From NCBI RefSeq assembly GCF_024124665.1, contig NZ_JAMXSB010000013.1, positions 62,001 to 126,000 on the forward strand: 64,000 nt of DNA, read 5' to 3'. This stretch comes from Pleionea sp. CnH1-48 (lineage in GTDB: Bacteria > Pseudomonadota > Gammaproteobacteria > Enterobacterales > Kangiellaceae). How positions within the stretch are numbered: the stretch's first letter is position 1; each line of letters begins with the position of its first letter. Positions 9,560-17,770 of this stretch are shown piece after piece. The notes beneath the pieces were generated by a model. That model saw nothing but the letters and a program-made list of their open reading frames with translations, had not been told where the DNA came from and made no database searches. A program made the translations under genes and the position numbers.

Positions 9560-10252
9560 TTATCGAGACAGAAAATACTCTTCATCAAAGGTTTTCATCC
9601 ACTCGGGGTAGAATACGGTAATCGAAGACACCACCACCCCATTCAAAAAAGCCTCAGGGAACATGGCCAAAAAAATCCAGGCGACTTCAAATTCCTTCAA
9701 TGACTCGAACAATGAATACCCCGATAAATACACTGCGATGGAAGCCCCGATTAAAACACAGGGAATGGTCAGGGCACTGCCAAAAAAGCCAATCCCCAAT
9801 GTATAGAAGAACAAGTTAGTGGGTTTTAAACGTCGCATAAGCCAGACTAGAAACGAGATAAACAAGGCAGGCATCCAAACGTTAATCAGTAGGTTCACTC
9901 CCCATAGCTGCCAAGGCTGCGACTGTATCAGTAAATAACCCAACATGGCGATACTGGCACAGATCACACTAAAACGAAGTCCTAGTACCAAAGTCGCCGA
10001 AGCCATCATAGAAAAATGCAAAGAAATAGCATTCAAGACTTCAAAATCCATCGACCAGAACATTACCAATAAGATCACAGTGGCAAAGAGTAAGTGTTGG
10101 CGTAAAGGTACTTCAAAAATCATGCGCCAGCTTGCTTTCCATAACGCGAAGCCCAGGCCCAAACAGGCTATCAGATTGGCAAATAACAATAGCGTAGACG
10201 ACAGCAAAACATCACTGACAAACATAACAATCGATATCCAGAAAACCGACAA
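9560..10252 (-). CDS. CbiM-like integral membrane protein (ECF permease-related, COG3235 type)
   Basis: A 230-residue, very hydrophobic protein with about six membrane helices. It ends in VFYPEWMKTFDEEYFLSR, close to the conserved C-terminus of the CbiM-related membrane proteins grouped with energy-coupling-factor permeases. No ATPase or T-component gene is adjacent, so transport of Ni/Co or a cofactor is only suggested by family. The frame opens with TTG at 10252. An ATG at 10225 would give 221 residues and is equally plausible; neither has a strong Shine-Dalgarno, although AGG lies 8 bases before the TTG. Confidence 0.65.
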   Translation of the reverse strand: MSVFWISIVMFVSDVLLSSTLLLFANLIACLGLGFALWKASWRMIFEVPLRQHLLFATVILLVMFWSMDFEVLNAISLHFSMMASATLVLGLRFSVICASIAMLGYLLIQSQPWQLWGVNLLINVWMPALFISFLVWLMRRLKPTNLFFYTLGIGFFGSALTIPCVLIGASIAVYLSGYSLFESLKEFEVAWIFLAMFPEAFLNGVVVSSITVFYPEWMKTFDEEYFLSR

Positions 10253-10406
10253 TAGGTGAGCCTATTATACGGCATCTGGTATTCAGAAAGTATGTTAACG
10301 CTTTATCGGCTAAATTAACCTTACCGTCTTAATGTCCCTGTAATCGACAAGGGCACTCCGTAAACTCAGCATTATTAGTGTGATATTTTAATATTGGGGA
10401 CTGAGT

Positions 10407-10988
10407 TTGAGCTCGGAACAACAGTGGCTAGACTTTTACCTGCATAAAGGCAGCGACAACCAGCAACGTCTATTGCTGGATATCTGGACGATGACATTCG
10501 AAGAATTGGAGTCGACACATGACTACATTCAGTGGTTGTTCCCTACAACGGAGCCAAGTCCCATCAATCCCCACGCTCCTTTAGTTACCGAATCTCTACG
10601 CCAGAAGATACAGGAAGCTCCTGAAATCAGAGCAAACTTATTGCGCTCTTACGATACTATGGCTGCTTTTTGGGGATTCTATCGCGACGATGATGAACAA
10701 CTGTATGCCAGCCCTCATATTGAGACGCAAAGCAAACGCTGGTGTTGCCAACATAATCATAATCAGCTGCGCATTACTCGAATGCTCAAGTGTTTAACAT
10801 TGGCAGGATTTGGCAACCTTGCTTTTCAAACCAGTACTTTTTTACTCTCTTACCTCAATCAGGCGGGTTTAAGTTTTAGTGAAGTTCCTGCCTCGTTATA
10901 TTGGATGAGTGCCGTAGATAGTAGTGAAGAAGTCGAATTAGAAATTGAAATCGATATCAACTCACTGCCTCCAGAAGATCCTCAATAA
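10407..10988 (+). CDS. OGFr N-terminal-domain protein
   Basis: A 193-residue soluble protein. Its first 60 residues (FYLHKGSD...LLLDIWTMTFEELESTHDYI followed by QWLFP) match the conserved core of the opioid growth factor receptor N-terminal domain. That domain is found in many bacteria with no known role. The tail is acidic (EEVELEIEIDI). Start is a TTG at 10407 backed by GGGG seven bases upstream; no nearby in-frame ATG fits the domain. It stands alone between divergent and convergent minus-strand genes. Confidence 0.75.
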   Translation: MSSEQQWLDFYLHKGSDNQQRLLLDIWTMTFEELESTHDYIQWLFPTTEPSPINPHAPLVTESLRQKIQEAPEIRANLLRSYDTMAAFWGFYRDDDEQLYASPHIETQSKRWCCQHNHNQLRITRMLKCLTLAGFGNLAFQTSTFLLSYLNQAGLSFSEVPASLYWMSAVDSSEEVELEIEIDINSLPPEDPQ

Positions 10989-11020
10989 ACATGTTGCTTC
11001 TAGAAAAGTAAATTGCTTGA

Positions 11021-11545
11021 TCACACCGCGTAGTCGCCAAAATATTTAAGCAGCTTATTTACTTTTTCTTGCACAACTATCTGGCAATAAGGTTGTTGTG
11101 AGTTATTGTTATAGTAATTTTGATGATAGCTTTCTCCTGACCAAAAACGCTCCAGAGGTTTAATTTCTGTGGTAATGGGCTGAGCAAACTCTTTTTGATA
11201 CTCTGGCATCCACTGCTGGATCTGTTCACCTTCTGTGTCAGTGCTAAAATAAATCACCGAGCGATACTGAGTTCCAACATCATTACCTTGTCGGTTTAAG
11301 GTTGTAGGGTCATGAATAATAAAGAAGATGTCTAACAATTCCTTAAGTGAAATAACATCTTCTTGGTAAGTTAAACGCACCACCTCTGCATGTCCGGTAG
11401 TTTCACGACAGACACTACGATAATCGGGATCATCAATGTGACCTCCCGCATAACCAGATTCTACTTTCTCAACCCCCTTAACCCGTTGAAACACGGCCTC
11501 AAGGCACCAAAAACATCCACCACCAATGACAACTGACTGACTCAT
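11021..11545 (-). CDS. msrA: Peptide methionine (S)-S-oxide reductase MsrA
   Basis: The 174-residue protein has the catalytic motif GGGCFWCLEAVF near its start, with Cys11 as the catalytic thiol. It also has the family blocks SGYAGG, TGHAEVV, ILxxFFxxHDPT-type IHDPTTLNRQGNDVGTQYRS and SYHQNYY. It reduces Met-S-sulfoxide in proteins in the cytoplasm using thioredoxin. Length is normal for a single-domain MsrA. It lies 76 bases beyond the stop of the Lon-related protease gene on the same strand and may be co-transcribed with it. Confidence 0.95.
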   Translation of the reverse strand: MSQSVVIGGGCFWCLEAVFQRVKGVEKVESGYAGGHIDDPDYRSVCRETTGHAEVVRLTYQEDVISLKELLDIFFIIHDPTTLNRQGNDVGTQYRSVIYFSTDTEGEQIQQWMPEYQKEFAQPITTEIKPLERFWSGESYHQNYYNNNSQQPYCQIVVQEKVNKLLKYFGDYAV

Positions 11546-11621
11546 AGCTCTACAAGCCTCTATATTGTGTTAGTACTGATTAGAGCCTCCGCTATAGAAA
11601 ATGTTACGAAGGCTTTTCCAG

Positions 11622-14087
11622 TTACTCTTTTTTATCGCTGCTATTCTCTGCCGCTTTAGTCTCTTCTTCACTTTTATTGGATTTATCTTTGTCGGTAGCC
11701 TCAGCGTTTTCTTCTTCCTCTTCTTCGGCACCCTCGCAAATATCATGCAATTCTTTTAGCGCTTCCGTAATTTTTGTGTGCATCTCTTTAAGTTGATCAC
11801 GGTTATCTAAACATAGAATTTCTAACGCTTGATCAACCGTTTCTACGGTATAGATAGCAAACTGATTTTGGCGTACCGAATCAATCACCTCTTTCTTTAA
11901 CATGAGGTGTTGCTGGTTCGCTTTGGGAATAATAACGCCTTGAGTTCCTGTTAATCCACGGGCTTTACACAGTTGATAAAAACCTTCGATTTTTTCATTT
12001 ACACCACCGATGGCTTGCACTTCGCCAAACTGGTTAATGGAGCCAGTGACTGCCAAAGACTGTCGAATAGGCTTCTCTGTGATGGCAGAAATCAGTGCAC
12101 AGAGTTCAGCCAGTGATGCACTATCGCCGTCAATCAATCCGTAGGATTGCTCCATTACAATATTGGCCGAGATAGTCAAAGCAAACTCACGAGCATAACG
12201 GTTTGATAAATACCCTGATAAAATCAAAACACCTTTTGAATGAACAGAAAGTCCCAAGTCACTTTCGCGTTCAATATCAACAATGCCCTTGGCACCTGGA
12301 AACACCGTCGCTGTTATACGAGCTGGAGTTCCAAATTGTGTGGAGCCGATTTCCCAGACAGTTAATCCATTGATACTTCCAATCACATCGCCATCGGTCA
12401 AAATTAGAATCTGTCCATCGATCACTTCTCGTAACATGTCACTGTGCATGCGCGAGTGTCGATATTCTCGCTGCAATAACGCACTGGTTACATGTTTGTT
12501 CGATATGGTGGTATCTCGCTTTTGTGCGCGAATGACTTCGGCTTCACCAATCAGCTCAAAGACTTCGCCAAAGCGCAATGACAATAACTTTTGATTTTCA
12601 CATAAGCGAGAACTAAAAGTTACAATCTCGCGAAACGCCGATAAATCAACAGGAGCGAACCCTTCGCTTTCTGCATGTGTTTTTATCAGTCGCGCCAGTT
12701 GAGTGATGTTATCTGTCGAACGTTTGGTTTGATCATCAAAGTCCACTAATACACGAAACAGCTCGCTGAATTCTGTGTCCATATCTTGCAACAGATAATA
12801 GTGATGACGATGACCAACCAAAATAATCTTAACATCCAGGGGGATCGCATGAGGATTCAACCCAATACTGACAGCGGATTGACCTTCTGCCGTAGGCGGC
12901 TCCAGTTTTAACTCTTGCGTTTGCAGTGTGCGCTTGAGCTGCTCCCAAATATAAGGATCTTCAAACAGTTTCTCAGCTTCGAGGATCAAATATCCGCCAT
13001 TAGCGCGGTGTAATGCCCCAGCACGGATAAACTGATAGCTGGTCGTTAATGCTCCGGCCTCGTTCCAGTACTCAACTCGACCAAATAGATTGGCGTAGGT
13101 TGGGTGAGCTTCATAAACAACGGGTGCACCTAACGCAGGATTATTTGTAATCAAAAGATTGGGAACAAAATTCTGTTGTAATAGCTCACGCAACTCCAGG
13201 CTATTTTTAAGTTCTGGTGATTCGATCAAATGGAAGTTTTCTAAAATCGTTTTAACCAGATAACTGCTCAGTTCTTTAAAATAAATCTGCGCGCCAGTTA
13301 ATCCACGATAATTATCTTCTAATTCCTGAACCAGATCTTGAATCGCGGCTTGGATCGTCTCTGAATACAACTCTTGTTGTTTCTCGTAAGATTCTCGCTT
13401 CCAACGCGGCATCTCGAGCAAAGCTTCGCTAAGCTTGTCTTCTAACAAAGAGATCGCCTGGTTGATTTCTTCTTTTTCTTCTGCGGGTAATCCAGCAAAC
13501 TGAATATCATCAATCGCTTTACCATCTTTTAATGGCGAGAAAGACACATTAGAGGCATCTTGAAATAACGCAAAATTGAGAGCATTGGCTTGCTTTTCCA
13601 TCTCATCAAGAGCCGTCTCAAAACGCATATTGAACTCTCTTTCAATAGCCGTTTTTTTGCGTTGGTAACTGGGGTTTTCGAAGGATGCAGGAATGGTCAC
13701 CATCAGTTTTCGAACCATCGACTGACAGTCTTGCACTAGCTGCTTGCCAAAACTCGCCGGGAGCTGCACCGCCCAGGGCTCTCGCGGTTCATCAAAATTA
13801 TTGACATAAACCCAGTCTGGTTGCGGTTCACTGACTTGCGCTTTGGCTTCCAGCTGACGCATAACCATCGAGATCCGTCCAGTGCCAGACTCTCCCATGA
13901 CAAATAAATTGTAACCACTACGGCTGGCTTCCAAACCAAAGCCAAGAGCCGCCTTTGCACGAGTTTGGCCTAAAAAATCGACACTGGACTCCAATTCATC
14001 CAATGAGTCGAAAGGCAACTCAGTTTCGTTGTAATGTGCAGATAGTTGTTCGCTTGATAATTGATAAGTGGTTCGTTGTTCCGACAT
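11622..14087 (-). CDS. Lon-related ATP-dependent protease (YcbZ/LonP-like)
   Basis: An 821-residue protein of the Lon-related AAA protease group (COG1067). An N-terminal AAA region has the P-loop-like GESGTGRIS, where Arg stands in place of the usual Walker A Lys; this is common in this subfamily. The C-terminal S16 protease domain has Ser656 in DGDSAS and Lys699 in GVNEKIEG, 43 residues apart as in Lon, so the catalytic dyad is intact. The last 40 residues are a highly charged Glu/Lys tail (EEEEEENAEATDKDKSNKSE). Probably acts in cytoplasmic protein quality control. ATG start at 14087. Confidence 0.9.
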   Translation of the reverse strand: MSEQRTTYQLSSEQLSAHYNETELPFDSLDELESSVDFLGQTRAKAALGFGLEASRSGYNLFVMGESGTGRISMVMRQLEAKAQVSEPQPDWVYVNNFDEPREPWAVQLPASFGKQLVQDCQSMVRKLMVTIPASFENPSYQRKKTAIEREFNMRFETALDEMEKQANALNFALFQDASNVSFSPLKDGKAIDDIQFAGLPAEEKEEINQAISLLEDKLSEALLEMPRWKRESYEKQQELYSETIQAAIQDLVQELEDNYRGLTGAQIYFKELSSYLVKTILENFHLIESPELKNSLELRELLQQNFVPNLLITNNPALGAPVVYEAHPTYANLFGRVEYWNEAGALTTSYQFIRAGALHRANGGYLILEAEKLFEDPYIWEQLKRTLQTQELKLEPPTAEGQSAVSIGLNPHAIPLDVKIILVGHRHHYYLLQDMDTEFSELFRVLVDFDDQTKRSTDNITQLARLIKTHAESEGFAPVDLSAFREIVTFSSRLCENQKLLSLRFGEVFELIGEAEVIRAQKRDTTISNKHVTSALLQREYRHSRMHSDMLREVIDGQILILTDGDVIGSINGLTVWEIGSTQFGTPARITATVFPGAKGIVDIERESDLGLSVHSKGVLILSGYLSNRYAREFALTISANIVMEQSYGLIDGDSASLAELCALISAITEKPIRQSLAVTGSINQFGEVQAIGGVNEKIEGFYQLCKARGLTGTQGVIIPKANQQHLMLKKEVIDSVRQNQFAIYTVETVDQALEILCLDNRDQLKEMHTKITEALKELHDICEGAEEEEEENAEATDKDKSNKSEEETKAAENSSDKKE

Positions 14088-14276
14088 TCGGCTTCCGGTT
14101 GTTATGAGATGGCCCAGGGCCTAGTTGATCTTGCGTTGATAGTCACTAGTAAGTGTTGCAGAAGCCAATGCCGAAAACAAGATAATCCAGCATTAACCAG
14201 CAATCGATTAGGTTACAAAAGGTTTAAGGGCCAGAGTGTTTCATCCAGAGCCTACCACTCTTTAGTTGATAGACTC

Positions 14277-14501
14277 TTAGTTAAACGACATGCCAACAAC
14301 CAGTCCAACGGCGATGCCCAATCCAATAAAAATAGAGGCTACGACAGAACCCACCGCTCGATTCCCCTTAGTCAGCTCTTCATGGGTATCAAAGGGTGTC
14401 ATAGCATCGAACAGTTTATAGCCAAGTGCCATGACAATGAGCGCCACCGATGATCCCATCAAGGTGTAAATAAAATTCATAAAAGCGATATTCCAATCCA
14501 T
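14277..14501 (-). CDS. DUF350 small membrane protein
   Basis: A 74-residue protein with two hydrophobic helices (about 9-30 and 48-72) and the DUF350 signature around ALGYKLFDAMTPFDTHEEL and GNRAVGSVVASIFIGLG. Function unknown; family members often occur with stress or glutathionylspermidine genes. Its ATG overlaps the stop of the upstream transglycosylase gene by one base (TAATG), and AGGAG lies 8 bases before it, so the two are translationally coupled. Confidence 0.85.
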   Translation of the reverse strand: MDWNIAFMNFIYTLMGSSVALIVMALGYKLFDAMTPFDTHEELTKGNRAVGSVVASIFIGLGIAVGLVVGMSFN

Positions 14502-15124
14502 TATCGGATCTCCTGTTTTATTTTTTCTATTTTTCTTACGTAGCCAATCGTTTCTTTGCTGTGCCGTCCGGTCACCTCATTCAGAACGCTTTCTATCGAT
14601 GTCCAGATACGAGGATTCAGCCCTTTTTCGATGGCTTTTCGTTGAGCTTTTAGCATATTGCCTTTGCCAGCATTATAAGAGCCGAAAGTGAATCGCAACC
14701 GTTCTGTTGTCCCTCGACCCTTTTGCCAAAACTCATACAGTTTTTTGTTATACCAAAGACCTGCGGCAACGCTCCATCGAGCATCACGAGCATGTCCCTG
14801 GATCATTTTATTTTTGCGTTTAATTTCATCATAAGTACGCGGCATTATTTGCATTAATCCCTGTGCCCCTACGGGAGACTTGGCATCGGGATTTAAGTTT
14901 GATTCGGCAATCGCCTGGGCTTTAAAAACCTGCCAATCAAAGGTCGGACCAAAATAGCGTTTGGTGTATTTTTTAAAGTAAGCGTCATACCGCGTGTGCT
15001 TTTTATATTTTTTAAAGGATTCGGCGGATGCAGGAAGCGCCATAACCATCAAAAGCATCACACCCGCGCACCTCGCCAATAAGCGACCGCGGCTGTAATC
15101 GTTTTTGTTTAACAAGCATTCCAT
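14501..15124 (-). CDS. Lytic transglycosylase (SLT domain)
   Basis: Has a signal peptide (CAGVMLLMVMALPASA) and an SLT-type transglycosylase fold. The catalytic Glu is in AQAIAESNLNP, followed by SPVGAQGLMQIMPRTY and SYNAGKGN. It would cleave the peptidoglycan glycan strand in the periplasm. The frame extends upstream to a TTG at 15157. The ATG at 15124 (207 residues) is preferred because the N-region is then a usual length for a signal peptide; Shine-Dalgarno support is weak for both. It forms a two-gene unit with the DUF350 gene. Confidence 0.85.
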   Translation of the reverse strand: MECLLNKNDYSRGRLLARCAGVMLLMVMALPASAESFKKYKKHTRYDAYFKKYTKRYFGPTFDWQVFKAQAIAESNLNPDAKSPVGAQGLMQIMPRTYDEIKRKNKMIQGHARDARWSVAAGLWYNKKLYEFWQKGRGTTERLRFTFGSYNAGKGNMLKAQRKAIEKGLNPRIWTSIESVLNEVTGRHSKETIGYVRKIEKIKQEIR

Positions 15125-15200
15125 CGTAGGGTTTTGCCCACCAATATAACAAGACAAACATCAGTATTCATGATGTACTCACTGAGTGTCAACCATTGCC

Positions 15201-16322
15201 TTAATTGCGCTCGCTGGCGGCAGCCAGTAGTCGATTGCTTTCTTGCAAAAAGTCCTCAGCGTAATCCCCAAGATACTCCTTTACCTCATTAAAACACTTA
15301 AGAAGCCCTGTTCTATCTTTGTTTTTTAGCAATGCTAACAAGGATTGATACTGCTCAGAATAAGATTCAATCACTTCGACGCCTTGACTTGAATTGAGCA
15401 AAATATCCACATACAACTCTGGGTTTTGCGCGAATAATCGTCCAATAAATGCTAACTCCATCCGATAGACCGGGGAACTCATTTGAGCAATAGCACCAAT
15501 ATCCGCTTGTGATGACAGCAAATGTTGCCCAGCGCTAATTGCACAAAAATGTCGCAGAGCTTGAACTATCGACATAACCTCATCATGTTGAGTCGCTTCG
15601 ACTTCACGACACAAACACCCCCAGACAGAAAACTGCTCAATGAGCCACTGACATGATTCAGCCTCACGTCCGTGACAAAATAACATGAGCTGTCGAGCCA
15701 AGGTGGTACAGCCAGGCCCAAACATAGGGTGCAAACCAATAACAGGGCCAGAATGCACCTCCATCATCCAACCTAACGGCTTTTGTTTATGGGAGGTAAT
15801 ATCGGCAACAACACAGTTTTTATTCAATCCAGTTAACTGTTGAATGACACTCTCTGTGACTTCAATAGGAACAGCAACCAAAACCAGATCGACAAGTTTT
15901 AGCTGCGCCCACTCATCATTAGTCGAATCCTTTTCGATAATCACAACATCGTAGGCACTGCGTTGAAAGTGTTCAGCGAATAAGGCACCTAGTTTTCCTC
16001 GTCCCCCAATAACGGCAACCTTTTTTACCTGCTCGCAAGACCGAGAAAAACGCATCTGAGACTGTAGCTGATAAGAGTTGCGAAATATTCGCTGCATCAC
16101 ATCACTGGCTAGCGCAGGCTCCAATTCTATATTTTTTGCCTGCTGCTGAATTCTGGCCAACACTTTCTTTTCGCGCTCTGGTACATATAAAGCGTCGCCT
16201 TTCTCGCGCTTTACTTGAGCAAGTTGCTCAACAAGTTGTTGCCGCTTTTTTAGCAAGAGCAACAACTGTTCATCACATTCATCAATACCCTGGCGAATAG
16301 AGTCAACACTGGCTTCGCTCAT
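15201..16322 (-). CDS. tyrA: Bifunctional chorismate mutase / prephenate dehydrogenase
   Basis: A 373-residue protein of usual TyrA length. Residues 1-90 form an AroQ-type chorismate mutase (IRQGIDECDEQLLLLLKKRQ, then KREKG). From about residue 105 comes the NAD-binding start VAVIGGRGKLGALFAEHF and the prephenate dehydrogenase block GLHPMFGPG with the catalytic-site His. It makes 4-hydroxyphenylpyruvate for tyrosine. DAHP synthase lies upstream on the same strand, separated by about 120 bases that contain a short ERIC-like element (16361-16422). Read-through from the leader-controlled promoter of that gene is possible. Confidence 0.95.
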   Translation of the reverse strand: MSEASVDSIRQGIDECDEQLLLLLKKRQQLVEQLAQVKREKGDALYVPEREKKVLARIQQQAKNIELEPALASDVMQRIFRNSYQLQSQMRFSRSCEQVKKVAVIGGRGKLGALFAEHFQRSAYDVVIIEKDSTNDEWAQLKLVDLVLVAVPIEVTESVIQQLTGLNKNCVVADITSHKQKPLGWMMEVHSGPVIGLHPMFGPGCTTLARQLMLFCHGREAESCQWLIEQFSVWGCLCREVEATQHDEVMSIVQALRHFCAISAGQHLLSSQADIGAIAQMSSPVYRMELAFIGRLFAQNPELYVDILLNSSQGVEVIESYSEQYQSLLALLKNKDRTGLLKCFNEVKEYLGDYAEDFLQESNRLLAAASERN

Positions 16323-16360
16323 CAGATGGCCTCATAGATATACCGCTTGCAACAAATTAT

Positions 16361-16422
16361 ATACCCAAAGTATTTCAAAGTGCACCTAACCAGCCCCGTA
16401 CCACTTTGAAGGCAACGGATAT
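16361..16422. repeat. Internally deleted ERIC-like element (62 bp)
   Basis: It has the same outer arms as the three full-length copies: it starts ATACCCAAAGTATTTCAAAG and ends in CACTTTGAAGGCAACGGATAT, but the central part is missing. Short internally deleted ERIC copies are known in enterobacteria. It lies between the DAHP synthase and tyrA genes and could form a hairpin in a shared transcript. Confidence 0.7.
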
Positions 16423-16443
16423 TAATGAGACATCAAGAGCATT

Positions 16444-17511
16444 CTATTCGATTCTTTTTTTCAGGTAACCTTTTAGTTGTTGGTAGCTTTCTTCAATCAG
16501 CTCAGCGGTTGTATCCCAATTAATGCAAGCATCGGTAATCGACACACCATACTTTAAGTCGCCTTTATCAGCCGTTAGCTTTTGATTGCCTTCATGCAAA
16601 TGACTTTCTAACATCAATCCTAGAATCGAGCGGTTACCTTGCCGGATCTGACTAACCACATTGCGGTAGACCAAAGGCTGTAAGCGATAATCTTTTTGCG
16701 AATTGCCATGACTGCAATCCACCACAAACCGAGCATCGAGTTTCTCATGCTGTAACCGCTGCTCTAGCATAGCAATGTGCACCGAGTCATAGTTTGGATG
16801 TTTGCCACCACGCAAAATTATGTGCCCATCGGGGTTTCCTTTGGTACCGATAAGCGCCACCTGCCCCTGTTGATTGATCCCAATAAAATGATGACCAGAT
16901 GAAGCCGAGCAAAGTGCATTAATGGCCACTTCTAAATTACCATCAGTTCCATTTTTAAAACCAACAGGCATCGATAAACCTGACGCCATTTCGCGATGTG
17001 TTTGGGACTCAGTTGTACGTGCCCCAATAGCGGCCCAGGTAAATAAATCGGATAAATACTGCGGAGTAATAGGGTCCAACACTTCTGTTCCTGTGGGTAT
17101 CCCTAAATCTGCGCACCAGGTTAATAATTGACGCGCTTCTTTTAGACCCGTTTCAACATCAAATGTATCGTTAAGATGAGGGTCATTGATTAAGCCTTTC
17201 CAGCCAACCGTCGTACGCGGCTTCTCAAAATACACTCGCATGACAATAAAAAGCTCATCGGCATATTGATCATGTAACCGCTTTAGCTTCTCTGCATATT
17301 CTTTTGCAGCTTGAACATCATGAATAGAACAGGGCCCAGCCACAACCAACAATCGATGATCTTTGCGCGCAAGAATATCTTTCACCTGTTGGCGATAAGA
17401 CAATACGTTTTGACGCCCAATTGAAGATAATGGAAACTCTTCTTTTAGCACATGAGGTGCTATCAAGATGTTTTCTTGGGAAACATTAATATTGCTTAAT
17501 CGGGTATTCAT
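16444..17511 (-). CDS. aroF: 3-deoxy-7-phosphoheptulonate (DAHP) synthase, class I
   Basis: A 355-residue enzyme for the first step of the shikimate pathway (PEP + erythrose-4-P). Visible family blocks are VAGPCSIHD, MRVYFEKPRTTVGWKGLIND, IGARTTESQTHREMASGLSM, GFKNGTDG, RGGKHPNYD and VDCSHGNSQKDY. Start ATG at 17511 with GGAG six bases upstream. Isozyme assignment (Tyr-, Phe- or Trp-sensitive) is uncertain; nearness to tyrA and a Phe/Tyr-rich leader peptide favour the AroF type. A 30-codon aromatic leader ORF (17574-17666) lies just upstream and probably governs expression. Confidence 0.93.
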   Translation of the reverse strand: MNTRLSNINVSQENILIAPHVLKEEFPLSSIGRQNVLSYRQQVKDILARKDHRLLVVAGPCSIHDVQAAKEYAEKLKRLHDQYADELFIVMRVYFEKPRTTVGWKGLINDPHLNDTFDVETGLKEARQLLTWCADLGIPTGTEVLDPITPQYLSDLFTWAAIGARTTESQTHREMASGLSMPVGFKNGTDGNLEVAINALCSASSGHHFIGINQQGQVALIGTKGNPDGHIILRGGKHPNYDSVHIAMLEQRLQHEKLDARFVVDCSHGNSQKDYRLQPLVYRNVVSQIRQGNRSILGLMLESHLHEGNQKLTADKGDLKYGVSITDACINWDTTAELIEESYQQLKGYLKKRIE

Positions 17512-17573
17512 AATCGCTCCATTGTCTTTAACAGGTCGGGGGATAGACTCAAATTGACAGAAGAGTCAAAGAA

Positions 17574-17666
17574 TCAATAAAAATAATAGAAATAGGGAAA
17601 CGATCGAGTAGAAAACTCGATGTTAAAAAAGGATCGGATTGTAAAAAATTGATTAAATAGTCGCAT
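17574..17666 (-). CDS. Phe/Tyr-rich leader peptide of the DAHP synthase gene (attenuator)
   Basis: ATG at 17666, 30 codons, TGA at 17574-17576. GGAG lies 6 bases upstream (GTGTGGAGTGAAAG-ATG). The peptide has 9 Phe and 4 Tyr in 30 residues: it begins MRLFNQFFTIRSFF and ends SFPYFYYFY. Placement 62 bases before the DAHP synthase ATG and this composition match the logic of pheA/pheS leader peptides, in which ribosome stalling at scarce aromatic codons controls transcription. A stem (17603-17609 with 17615-17621, ATCGAGT/ACTCGAT) lies inside codons 15-22 and is followed by a T-rich stretch. A classical GC-rich terminator after the stop is not obvious, so the exact mechanism is open. Confidence 0.75.
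   Translation of the reverse strand: MRLFNQFFTIRSFFNIEFSTRSFPYFYYFY
17603..17621 (-). promoter_or_regulatory. Stem-loop within the aromatic leader ORF
   Basis: ATCGAGT-TTTCT-ACTCGAT in the leader transcript, extendable by AAC/GTT across a one-base bulge, then a U-rich run toward 17575. It could be an attenuator or anti-attenuator arm, opened or blocked depending on where the ribosome stalls among Phe codons 4-14. Confidence 0.45.
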
Positions 17667-17770
17667 CTTTCACTCCACACATCTATTGATATCAAAAACT
17701 CACAGTGAAAGATAATGCTTTTTTGTTATTAACAAGCCACAAAAGGACTTATGAAGCGCGGAGGCAATAA

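Noticed and set aside
17640..17657. TyrR-box-like TGTAAA-N6-ATTAAA near the DAHP synthase gene
   Set aside because: The right half matches only 4 of 6 bases, and the stretch is fully inside the Phe-rich leader ORF, whose TTT codons explain the A/T pattern.
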